From Prosthecobacter sp. (GTDB taxonomy: Bacteria; Verrucomicrobiota; Verrucomicrobiia; Verrucomicrobiales; Verrucomicrobiaceae), in the NCBI RefSeq assembly GCF_014879935.1, contig NZ_JACSRD010000091.1, positions 1-42,689 on the forward strand: DNA of 42,689 nt, given 5' to 3'. Positions 25,572 through 34,500 of the stretch are shown here, piece by piece (position 1 is the stretch's first letter; each line of letters opens with the position of its first letter). Below the pieces are notes generated by a model that saw nothing but the letters and a program-made list of their open reading frames with translations, made no database searches and was not told where the DNA came from. The position numbers and the translations under genes were made by a program.

Positions 25572-26533
25572 GCATCACTTATCTTGAGGCCATTCGCGAG
25601 GCGCAGTACGAGGCCCTGCGCAACAACCCTTCGGTCTTCCTGTACGGACAGGACATCGGCAGCTTCGGCGGCGCGTTCAAGGCCACGAAGAACCTCAACA
25701 AGGAATTTCCCGGCCGCGTGTTTGACTCCCCCATCAGCGAGGACGCCATGGTCGGCATGGCCGTCGGCGCGGCGGTCGAAGGAGCGCGTCCGATCGTGGA
25801 GATGCAGTTCGCGGATTTCTCCTCCGTCGGATTCAACCAGATCGTCAATCAAGCCGCCACCCTCTATTGGCGCACGAGCACGCCCTGTCCCATCACGATC
25901 CGCATGCCTTCGGGCGGCACCGCAGGCAGCGGCCCCTTCCACAGCCAGTCGATGGAGGCGATCTACGCCCACTATCCCGGCCTCGTGATCGTCACGCCTG
26001 CCACGGTGGAGGATGCCTACTGGATGCTGCTCGACAGCATCGCGATCAACGACCCCGTCATCTACTGCGAGCACAAGTTTCTTTATTACCACCTCAAGGC
26101 GGACGAGATCGGCACTCGCACCCTGCCGATCGGCAAGGCCCGCATCGCCCGGCCCGGACGCCACGCCACCATCGTGACCTACAGCGCCATGGTTCACGAG
26201 GCGCTGCGTGCCGCCGAGGAGCTCCAGCTCGACGGTTACTCCATCGAGGTGGTCGATCTGCGGTCGGTGAAGCCGATGGACACCGACACCATCCTGGCCT
26301 CCGTGGCGCGCACCGGACGTTTGCTCGCAGTCGGCGAGGCCTTTCCATGGGGCGGCGTCACGGCGGAAATCATCGCCCGCGTCGCCAGTGAGGGCTTCCA
26401 TCTGCTGGACGCGCCGCCCATGCGCCTGAATTCCAAGGACACGCCCATTCCATACCATCCGAACCTGTGGAAGGCGCACCGCCCGACCATCGCCACCATC
26501 GCCGCCGCGCTCCGCCGCCTCCTGCGCTATTGA
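25568..26533 (+). CDS. pdhB: 2-oxoacid dehydrogenase E1 beta subunit
   Basis: 321 residues starting at the ATG that overlaps the E1 alpha stop; a longer frame start is a shadow. It forms the alpha2-beta2 E1 with PdhA. Family blocks: MSITYLEAIREAQYEAL, YGQDIGSFGGAFKATKNL, FDSPISEDAMVGMAVGAA, EMQFADFSSVGFNQIVNQ, RMPSGGTAGSGPFHSQSMEA, and the C-terminal transketolase-like VVDLRSVKPMDTDTILASV. The length is normal and all regions needed for the heterotetramer are present. It is followed after 36 bp by the E2 gene, so the three form one operon. Confidence 0.93.
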   Translation: MSITYLEAIREAQYEALRNNPSVFLYGQDIGSFGGAFKATKNLNKEFPGRVFDSPISEDAMVGMAVGAAVEGARPIVEMQFADFSSVGFNQIVNQAATLYWRTSTPCPITIRMPSGGTAGSGPFHSQSMEAIYAHYPGLVIVTPATVEDAYWMLLDSIAINDPVIYCEHKFLYYHLKADEIGTRTLPIGKARIARPGRHATIVTYSAMVHEALRAAEELQLDGYSIEVVDLRSVKPMDTDTILASVARTGRLLAVGEAFPWGGVTAEIIARVASEGFHLLDAPPMRLNSKDTPIPYHPNLWKAHRPTIATIAAALRRLLRY

Positions 26534-26569
26534 TTCCGGCATTCGTCACTCTTCATTCGTCCTTCCGCA

Positions 26570-27805
26570 ATGCCCTCCATTCCCATTTTGATGCCCCAGC
26601 TGGGCGAATCCATCGCCGAAGCCACCGTCATTCGCATTCTGGTCGAGCCGGGACGCCAGATCGAGGCCGGCAGCGATCTGTTCGAGGTCGAGACGAACAA
26701 GGCCACCATGGCCGTTTCGGCTCCCTGCGCGGGAAAAATCGGCCAGATCGTCGCCACACCGCAGACGAGCTATGCCGTGGGCGCCACGCTGGCCTCCTTC
26801 GAGATTTCCGAGGAGGATGCGCAGGCGTTGGGCTTCAGTGATTCGCCCAAACCGTCCCTTTCCTCCCACGCCGGCAATGCTGCGGATGTGGTGGAGAATC
26901 TTCATTTCCAGATCAGCGATGACGACGTGATCTCCACTCGTCAGCCCACGGTCGAGCCAGTGGTCAGCGGCGCTCTGCCGGTGCCCGCCGGCGCCACCGG
27001 GGCCAGTTACATTTCCCCTCGAATGCGTGCCCGCATGCTCGAACTCGGGCTCAATGCTGCCGACCTCGCGGGCGTTCCTGGCACGGGAGCCGGCGGCCGC
27101 GTCACCGTTGAGGATTTCGAGGCCTTCCTGCGTGCACTGGAGCAGCATCGCATGACTCCGGCCTCGCCCATGCGCATCGCGGTGGCGGATTCGATGCGCC
27201 GTAGCTGGACGCGGCCGCTCGCCACCGTGGGCAGCCCCGTCATGCTCGACGCCTTGCTGGCGCATCGCAGAAAGGCCGATCCGAAACCCGGTCCCGCGCT
27301 TTACGTCATCCGCGCTCTGGCGCTGGCGCTGGCGGAAAACACCGCCGTTGCCGGCCGTCTCATCGGCAGCCGCATCGTGCATCCGCGTGCCATCGACATC
27401 GGATTTGCCGTTGAAGTCGAAGACGGCGTCATGGTGCCGACGTTGCGGGAGGTCGAGAAGACGCCGCTAGCCAAACTGGTGATGACCTACAACAAACTTG
27501 TCGAGCAAGCCCGCGCCCGCCGCCTGCCGAGTGATGTGAACCGCCCCGGAATCGCCACTGTCACCAATTTTGGCACCTTCGGCATCGTCTGGGCCACGCC
27601 CATCCCGCTTCCCGAGCAGAATCTCGTGCTGGGCCTCGGTGCCGGCAGCAAAGTGCCGCATTGGAGTGATGAGGTGAACCAGTTCATTCCCGTCACAGAG
27701 GCGGAACTCACTCTGAGCTTCGATCACCGGGTCCTGGATGGCGGTGGCGCTGGCCGCCTGCTCAAACGCGTGGCGGATCTCCTGCAAAGGCCGGAAGATC
27801 TGTGA
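26570..27805 (+). CDS. pdhC: Dihydrolipoamide acyltransferase (E2) of the same complex
   Basis: 411 residues. The lipoyl domain is at about 1-80, with the lipoylated lysine K44 in VETNKATM. After a linker comes the peripheral-subunit-binding domain (about 146-183, SPRMRARMLELGLNAADL and GTGAGGRVTVEDF). The catalytic domain ends with the active-site H386-x-x-x-D390-G (DHRVLDGG). It transfers the acyl group from lipoate to CoA and forms the structural core. It has a single lipoyl domain and lacks the long alanine/proline linkers of some E2s. It is last in the operon and meets the second kinase gene tail to tail, with 81 bp between stops. Confidence 0.93.
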   Translation: MPSIPILMPQLGESIAEATVIRILVEPGRQIEAGSDLFEVETNKATMAVSAPCAGKIGQIVATPQTSYAVGATLASFEISEEDAQALGFSDSPKPSLSSHAGNAADVVENLHFQISDDDVISTRQPTVEPVVSGALPVPAGATGASYISPRMRARMLELGLNAADLAGVPGTGAGGRVTVEDFEAFLRALEQHRMTPASPMRIAVADSMRRSWTRPLATVGSPVMLDALLAHRRKADPKPGPALYVIRALALALAENTAVAGRLIGSRIVHPRAIDIGFAVEVEDGVMVPTLREVEKTPLAKLVMTYNKLVEQARARRLPSDVNRPGIATVTNFGTFGIVWATPIPLPEQNLVLGLGAGSKVPHWSDEVNQFIPVTEAELTLSFDHRVLDGGGAGRLLKRVADLLQRPEDL

Positions 27806-27886
27806 TCAAGTCCGCATTCTGAGCACTGCGACGGGGGCAAGCCGACTGCTCGCGTGACTGGTGCGAGACGATGATTCGTTGGCGCG

Positions 27887-29716
27887 TCAGTCGTCGTCCC
27901 GGTTGAAGAAGCGACCGATCGATTTTCCGGCACGCTGGATGAAATTGGGATCTTCTTTGACGATTTTTTTCCGCGTGAAGCCGCCAGAGCCCACCGCAGG
28001 AGGTGGCGAACGCCATTCGAGGTCATCCGGTTCCTCCATCAGCGCCATCGCAGTGAGTGTCGGGCCATCGAGCAATCCGTTCGGCACCAGGCTGTTTTTG
28101 GCCTGGAAGAGGATGATGGCATTGTGGGTGCCTTTGCCTTCCTTGCCGTCCTGCGTCGAACTGTAGAGCTGTTTTTCCTTCAGCAAGCCCTGAACCTTGT
28201 AGAGAAGCTTGCGGCGTCCACTTTCAGAGTAGGTGGCTTGGGGTGGGGTGGGGAACAACATCTCGAAGGGCCAGCTCCCGTTCGGAGGCTCCGTGACCGG
28301 CGGCTGAATCATCCCAGGATTCGGCGGCGTCGCCGGAGCTGCGGCGACGGTGGGTGCCGCGGCAGTCTGGCTGGACGCTGGCAGCGCCACAGTTGGTGTG
28401 CCAGCAGTCTGCGCAGGTGCCGCCGACGGCGCTGCGACGACCGTTGGCATGGCAGCCGGGCTCGTTGGTGCTGCTGTGACGACTGAAACGGATGCTGGAG
28501 CCGCTGTGGGAGTTTGCGGAACAACTGCTGGCGCAGGTGGCGGAGTTGCGGCGACTGCCGGCACGGGCGTTTCGGGCTTTGCCGGCGCGGGTGCCGCGGT
28601 GACGGCCGTCTTTTCCTCAGCGATGACCGGTTGCGGTGCGGGCTTTGGTCCCTGTTCGGCGATTGCCGGCTTGGAGTCTGGCTTCAAATACATCGCAGCT
28701 CCGGCTCCCAGCACGACCAGGGCCGCTGCGGCTGCGTAGATCGGCGTTCGTCCACGGGGGGCTTTCGATGCTCCCGCCACTTTCGCCGTGGGTGAGTAAG
28801 CCTGTGTCACCGCTGACGTTCCGCCCTTGAGGCCGAGCAGTTCGAGCAGTTTCCCTGCGCTCGGCGGGCGCAGCGACGGATCTTTGTGCAGGCAGGCTGC
28901 GATCACCTCCTCCCACTCCTTCGGAATGCGGTCGCTCGCCTTGATTTCGAGTTCCTCGCGGCGCTCTTCCATCCTGGCGGGAATCTTGGAGGTGATCTGC
29001 GTGGCGATGTCGCCGCGGAAGAACGGCGGCTTGCCGGAGAGCAGCTCGTAAATGGTCGCTCCCAGTGAGTAGATGTCATCCGCCGGTGACGGACGGTCTC
29101 CCATCGCCTGCTGGGGACTCATATAGGGCAGGGTGCCGCTGATGCCCATCTGCGACATCGAAAGCCGGCTCATCGTGTCCGAAATGCTGCGGGAGATGCC
29201 GAAGTCCGCGATCTTGGCCACGCGATCCTTCTTGGTGACCATGATGTTGGCCGGTTTGAGGTCGCGATGAACGATCTTCCGCTGAAAGTGGGCATAATCG
29301 AGCGCGTCACACACGCCGGGCAGGATGTCCGCGAGTTCCTCGGCCGAAAACACGACGGGATCGCGTGTCATGCGCAGGTCGGACAGCGTCTGCCCTTCCA
29401 CAAACTCCATCGAGATCGCGGCGGAATCGTCATCATCCACGAAGTCATAGATGCGGATGATGTGCGGGTGGGAAAGATCGAGTCCGCGGCGGGTTTCCGT
29501 CTTCAGCTCCTTCACCGCCGCCTGGTCCAGGCCGACGAGGTTCGGCAGGAACTTCAGCGCCACCTCTCGCTCCAGCTTCGTGTCCATCGCCAGCCACACC
29601 ACGCCCATGCCACCACGGCCGATGATGCGATCCAGCTTGTAGCGGTTGAAGACCATCGTGCCGCTGCCGGGCGCGTTGACTTTGATGGTCTGGTCGAAGT
29701 TCTCAGGAGACGACAT
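27887..29716 (-). CDS. Membrane Ser/Thr protein kinase with C-terminal peptidoglycan-binding-like domain
   Basis: 609 residues from ATG 29716; an upstream in-frame start adds 20 residues that look non-coding. Kinase domain about 24-295: GRGGMG (33-38), K55, HRDLKPAN (150-157), DFG (171-173). One membrane helix lies at about 326-344. Next comes a long Ala/Pro/Thr-rich spacer outside the membrane (about 350-480). A PG_binding_1-like repeat follows at about 499-560 (KVQGLLKEKQLYSSTQDGKE, TIL/ALFQAKN-like segment, PNGLLDGPTLTAM). This suggests a kinase tethered to or sensing the cell wall, comparable in plan to PASTA kinases but with a different sensor. It is the first gene of the locus that continues to the window end and may regulate it. 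Confidence 0.88.
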   Translation of the reverse strand: MSSPENFDQTIKVNAPGSGTMVFNRYKLDRIIGRGGMGVVWLAMDTKLEREVALKFLPNLVGLDQAAVKELKTETRRGLDLSHPHIIRIYDFVDDDDSAAISMEFVEGQTLSDLRMTRDPVVFSAEELADILPGVCDALDYAHFQRKIVHRDLKPANIMVTKKDRVAKIADFGISRSISDTMSRLSMSQMGISGTLPYMSPQQAMGDRPSPADDIYSLGATIYELLSGKPPFFRGDIATQITSKIPARMEERREELEIKASDRIPKEWEEVIAACLHKDPSLRPPSAGKLLELLGLKGGTSAVTQAYSPTAKVAGASKAPRGRTPIYAAAAALVVLGAGAAMYLKPDSKPAIAEQGPKPAPQPVIAEEKTAVTAAPAPAKPETPVPAVAATPPPAPAVVPQTPTAAPASVSVVTAAPTSPAAMPTVVAAPSAAPAQTAGTPTVALPASSQTAAAPTVAAAPATPPNPGMIQPPVTEPPNGSWPFEMLFPTPPQATYSESGRRKLLYKVQGLLKEKQLYSSTQDGKEGKGTHNAIILFQAKNSLVPNGLLDGPTLTAMALMEEPDDLEWRSPPPAVGSGGFTRKKIVKEDPNFIQRAGKSIGRFFNRDDD

Positions 29717-29820
29717 GGGAAGTGAAGTAGGACTGATTAGCCGCGCCAAGATGCACTGTGACGTGCCCGGTCGCAAGCCGTCGGCACAGGCGGTTTCCGG
29801 AGCATTGGTCGGGGTTCAGA

Positions 29821-30888
29821 TCACTTCAGATGACCGCTCACGCTGTATTGCGCTGGCGGAGCCGGTTTGTTCCCGGCGGGATTCCCCAGGGCTGAGCGGA
29901 CGCTCTCAGCCTTTTTGGCCCTGGCGATGCGTTGCTGGTCATCAAGCTGGTCACCGAGCTCGGTTTTGAACTCCCGTTTGAGCTTCTTCGCATCCTTTTC
30001 GGCATGCTCGGCGGCGGCCTGGGTGATTTCGAGATGGTCCCGCCCGTCCTTGAGATATTCTCCAGCTTTGCGCACACGCGTGGCCCGGCGCGAGGCATCG
30101 TGATCCAGTTTTTCCTTCACGCTCTCACCCATGTGCTTGATCTCATCTGTCATGGTGCGGCGGGCTTTGAAGACTTTTTCACCCCCCTGGCGGAATTCAT
30201 TCGCCATGCCCGTTGTTTTGCCCTCGCCGCGGTTCATGGAAAACTTCACGTTGTCCATGTTGACGCCTTGTTTCTCGAGTTCGTCGAGCGCCTGCTTGCT
30301 TTCCGCCTCGCCGGGCTGGTAGTGGCCGCTGCGGTCGCTCACCTCGTTGATGAAGCCCTGCTTGTCCACGATCAGCTCACCAGCGCCAGCCACTTTCTCG
30401 CCCGCAAGGAAGCTGGAGTGATGCACATGCACCTGCCGGCCTGTGGAGTCTGTCTGGCTGGTGGCCGCCTGGCTCTCCTTGATGAAGACCTGGCCTTCAC
30501 CATCCATGGCAAAGATGTGTTCAGCGCCTTTTTTGACCTCCGGGCCGCTCAGTCGCATGTTCTCCGCACCGGTGGCATCGCGACCGGGCCGCAAGTGCAT
30601 GCGGTGTTCCTCCCGCTGCTCCTCGTTCATGTATTGGGTGGTCGCGGATCCTTCCCGCCAGGATTCGTCAGTGGCAGGTTCCTGACCTTGCTGGGCCCGA
30701 TTAGCGTCCGTTTTCTTTCGCAGCCAGTCCTTCTCATGCGCTTCCACCTCCTGTCCCTTCACGTTCACCTTTTGCGCGGCGCTGTTCTTCTCCCCTTCCT
30801 GGTATTCCTGCCCCATGGGTTTGGTTTTGAGCCTTGATTGCTTCTCGGGCGCCAGATCGCTGTCCATTTGGGAGTCGGAGGAGGGCAT
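29821..30888 (-). CDS. Protein with an IQM-like core and charged helical tail
   Basis: 355 residues. The first ~110 are polar and probably disordered. At about 123-222 the protein reads HIFAMDGEGQVFIKE, then HHSSFLAGEKVAGAGELIV, then SDRSGHYQPGEAE and GVNMDNVKFS. The order H-S-S-F-L-A-G, A-G-E/R-L-x-V, S-G-H-Y-x-P, then V-(N/D)-x-x-N-V-K is what I recall from the core of the plant IQM (IQ-motif) family; this is memory-based recognition. The rest is strongly charged and helical (DHLEITQAAAEHAEKDAKKL). It has no signal peptide. It could be a substrate or effector of the nearby coupling ATPase. It is 104 bp from the kinase gene and 30 bp from the next gene upstream. Confidence 0.7.
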   Translation of the reverse strand: MPSSDSQMDSDLAPEKQSRLKTKPMGQEYQEGEKNSAAQKVNVKGQEVEAHEKDWLRKKTDANRAQQGQEPATDESWREGSATTQYMNEEQREEHRMHLRPGRDATGAENMRLSGPEVKKGAEHIFAMDGEGQVFIKESQAATSQTDSTGRQVHVHHSSFLAGEKVAGAGELIVDKQGFINEVSDRSGHYQPGEAESKQALDELEKQGVNMDNVKFSMNRGEGKTTGMANEFRQGGEKVFKARRTMTDEIKHMGESVKEKLDHDASRRATRVRKAGEYLKDGRDHLEITQAAAEHAEKDAKKLKREFKTELGDQLDDQQRIARAKKAESVRSALGNPAGNKPAPPAQYSVSGHLK

Positions 30889-30918
30889 GATGGGAAAATG
30901 GCGGGTTGGGGCTGGGTT

Positions 30919-31464
30919 TTACTGCTTCTGCCAGGCGTAGGCGTTGTCGGCCCACGTTTCGGGCTTCCCATCCTCGCCCGAGTTCCACACAAGAATGTCC
31001 TGTGACACGGATTTGTCCGGGGCGGACGGGTCGCTGATGCTGCCGTCGCCATCGAAGTCAAAAGCCACATAAAACTTCCCAGGACTCAAGGCTTGGGTGA
31101 GACCAGCCCCGCTGAGGTAGTTTACGCCGGCCTCGTTGAGGCTTTTCTGGCTGCCATTGAGCGCTTCAAGCATGGCCGCATCCACCACAAAGACACGCTT
31201 TTCATCGGCGGGCGTTCCTTCAGGCAGTGGCCGCATGCCACGCTTCGCATGGAAGGTCCGGATCGCATTCGTCAGCTTCCTGCACTGGTCACGCGCGATG
31301 GAAACCGGCGAATAATCGCCTTTTCCATGCACTTCCGGAGGAATAGGGCGGCTCATGGCCTCTTCGTCGGTATTGGGCGGTGTCGTGAACATCACCTTCG
31401 AGGCGAGGAAGGCTCCGATGGCGAGCACGGATACTGCGACGAGGATCTTCGTTGGTCTGCTCAT
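30919..31464 (-). CDS. Pseudopilin-like single-pass membrane protein
   Basis: 181 residues from ATG 31464, which starts just before a membrane helix (MSRPTKILVAVSVLAIGAFL, 7-25). The longer frame start is rejected as low-complexity shadow. The outer domain has ARDQCRKLTNAIRTFHAKRG, an acidic D-x-D-x-D-x-S calcium-like loop (FDFDGDGSISDP, 136-146) and the ending ILVWNSGEDGKPETWADN. This layout resembles pseudopilins of type II secretion (GspG/PulG-like) and their relatives in this phylum. The classical prepilin cleavage site (GFTLIE) is missing, so processing by prepilin peptidase is not expected. It lies 37 bp downstream of the giant protein gene on the same strand and probably belongs to its operon. 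Confidence 0.72.
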   Translation of the reverse strand: MSRPTKILVAVSVLAIGAFLASKVMFTTPPNTDEEAMSRPIPPEVHGKGDYSPVSIARDQCRKLTNAIRTFHAKRGMRPLPEGTPADEKRVFVVDAAMLEALNGSQKSLNEAGVNYLSGAGLTQALSPGKFYVAFDFDGDGSISDPSAPDKSVSQDILVWNSGEDGKPETWADNAYAWQKQ

Positions 31465-31501
31465 GGTGGGCGGTGGATGGCGTGTTTGAGCCGGGATACG
31501 A

Positions 31502-34500
31502 TCAATGTTTGCCGATGACGGGCGCGTTGACTTTCTTGGCCGGAACTTGTTTGACGGGTGATTTCCAATTTGCGCGCAGCGAACCCGGCGCGGCGTCGTG
31601 CTTGGCCGGTTGCTCGCCAGCACCGTGGTTGAGTTGCTCTTGTACTGTCGGTTTGAGGCGGTGGTCGCGTTGGGCACGATCTGCGGCCCTGGAGAGGGTG
31701 TCTTTGTTTGTCTCGACAGATGCCGATGCTTTGAGGCCGCTTTTCAAATCCTTCCCGTCAACCATTGGCTGGCTTTGATTGAGGCTGTTCGCATGGTCGA
31801 TCAATTGAGACAGAAGCTCTTCCGCCCCGGCCATCTTTTGCTGGCCGAATTCCTGAAGAACGGCCTTCTGTTCTTGTTTCAGATTTTCCATCTGGCCGAC
31901 CAGCGCCTTCGCTTCAGCCCCCTGGTTGACGACATCACGGGCAGCGTTCATCAGGCCATCGTCGAGATTTCTTTTCGAGTCATTGCGCTGTTTGGTGGCT
32001 TCCCGTTTCTCGTTCTGGTAGTGTTCACGCGCCTTTTCGAGGCTGCCATGCTGCATCACTGCCTTGGCCCGCTCCAGTGGCCCGGGGTTTTTGAGTGCTG
32101 CGATCCGCTTGTCGCAATGCTGGATGCGCTCGTCCGCCTGTTGATAGCCGAGCTTCGCCTTTTCAACACGCTCGCGTTGCTCGCCATTCTCGATACGGGA
32201 TGGGTCTTGTTCAAAATCGCCACACTTTTGGATCAACATTTGATCGTGGGCTTCGTCCAGTTGCCGGATTTCCTTCTGGAGGAGGTTCACCTTGTCGATG
32301 ACAGGCTTCCATTCATCAACCAACCCGTCCAGGTCTTCACCGGGGCCGCCATACGCCACATCATACTTGTCACCGAAGCCTTTCTTGATCGCGGCTTTGA
32401 TGTCCTGGGCTGTGAACTCGCGTTTGATCTCTGATTTGGCCAGCGACGCCGCAGCAAAACCGGACGCGGCTTGCAGCCGGGCTTGATGGCGTTCAGCGGC
32501 TGGTTCGTCGAGGTCTTCCGCGAAATGGACTTTGTCCACCTTTTCCACGCCTTCGAGGGCTTGCTTCTCCGCATCAAGCTCCTCATTGAGGGCTGCGAGC
32601 CTGTTTTTGCGGTCGTCCACGGCCATGCCTCTCTTCAGTGTCTCGACACGTACTTCCCAGTTGTCGAGGTCCTCATAGAGCTCGTTAAGCTGGGCTTTCT
32701 TGGCTTCGACACGTTCGTCCCCAGGTTCGATGCCGGGCGATTTCTCGAGAGCTTCGAGTTCTCCCTCCAACCGCTCGATCTCCGCCCGTAGCGGCTCGAT
32801 TTCGCGCTTTTCGATCAGGCGCACCTCGATCGCCTGACGGTCTGCCATGTTGGAAGGTTTCACCGCGCCTGAGATTTTGCCGGCTATGTCGCGATAGTTG
32901 GGCCTGTTGCCTTCCTGCAGGTCTGCGGCCACCTGGTTGTGAGGGAAGTGATCGTTGATCGCTTTGTCGATCTGTTCGTCAGTCATGCTGGTCTTGGGCG
33001 CCAATGACGCCTCGTCTTCCGGCGGCGGCGGCGCTGGGTATTTAGGGGCCTTGGCGAGCAAATCCTGATTTGGTTGGAGGGGCGGGTTCTCTACCAGCGG
33101 CGGGGCCACCGGCATGCCATCTCCTGCATCCTTGGCCTTGGCACTGATCTTGGTCTTTGGCTTTTTGGACATTTCCTGGTCCGGTGGCGGCGGGGCGGGA
33201 GAGTTTGGTACGTTGTCCGCCAGTTCTTGACCCGGCTGGCCAGGCTGGTTGACGGAAACGGCCTCATGCGATTGAGCCGCGCCTTGTTGACTCACTTTCA
33301 CCTGCGTCGGCGGCTTGACCGCGTTCAGCAGGTCTTGTTTGATGGAAACTGAGACAGCGTCCTGGGCCAGGTCATCAAGCTCCTTCTCCAACTGTTCGAG
33401 CTGCTCCTTCACCGCTGCTTGCTTTTGTGCGTAGGACTCTTTTGTGGCACCGCTGGCCATGCTGCGTAGCCGGGCACCAACCTTGCCTTGTTGAAGTTTT
33501 CCCAACTCCTTTTCGTATCGAGCTTGCTCTGCCTCCAATTTGGCTATCTGCTGTTTCAGAGCGATGCCTTTTTCCCTGTTGGCGGGATCTGGGATGATCT
33601 CCGGCCGCATTTTGAATTCGCGGGCGGCCATGGCCACGTTGGCCTGGTATTGCTGGTAGGGCACCTGATCGATGTTTCTCCGCAACTCCTCTTCCTGAAG
33701 CTTGAGAGGAGTGCCGGGATTCGCCTCGGAACGAGCTGAGGGTTTGATGCCACCTTTTCGGTCGCTGTCCGGTGCCATCTGGTTGCCTGGCTCCATGGCG
33801 TCTTTCACCTCGGTTCCCACAGCGACACGCTGATCTGGCCTCTTTTCCCGGATGGCTTGAGCTTCGGCCGTTTTCTCTTCCTTGTATTGCTGGATGAGAG
33901 CTTCCTGCTGGCCCTTGAGCTCCGCGATCTGAGCCTTGATGGAAAGCGTTTCAGGGTCCTTTTCAACGAGAGGTCCGACTGCAGCATTGATGGCTGGGTA
34001 GAGCTGCCCCTCGGCGGCTCCCTTCTTTTGGACGGCTTCCTTTTTCTCTTTCTTGTAATGTTCCTTGGCTGCTTCAACGCTGCCGTGCTGCTGAATCGCC
34101 GCAGCCGTCGTCTGTTCATCCGGATTTTCCAGACCAGCCAGTTGGTTGTCGCATTGCTGGATGATCTCCTCCGCTTGCAGGAGTTCAGCTTTGGCTCCCT
34201 CCGCTTTCGCCCGCACTGCGGCGTCTTCAATCAAGGACGGGTTCTCCGCGAGTTGTTTGACGAGATCCTCGCGCTTTTGGTCGAGCTTGTTGTTGAGCTC
34301 CGCCCGCTGCATCTGGAGCACGTTCAACTGATCGATCACCGGCTGCATCAGGGCCGCCGTTTCTTGAACCAGCGCATTTAGCTTCGCATCCTGCGCCAGT
34401 TCGTCCTGCAACTCACCTTGGACCTCTTCTGGCAGGTTCTCGGGCTGATTGTTTCGTTTCCGAGTGAGGCGCGACTTAAACTCCGATCTGTAGGCTTCAG

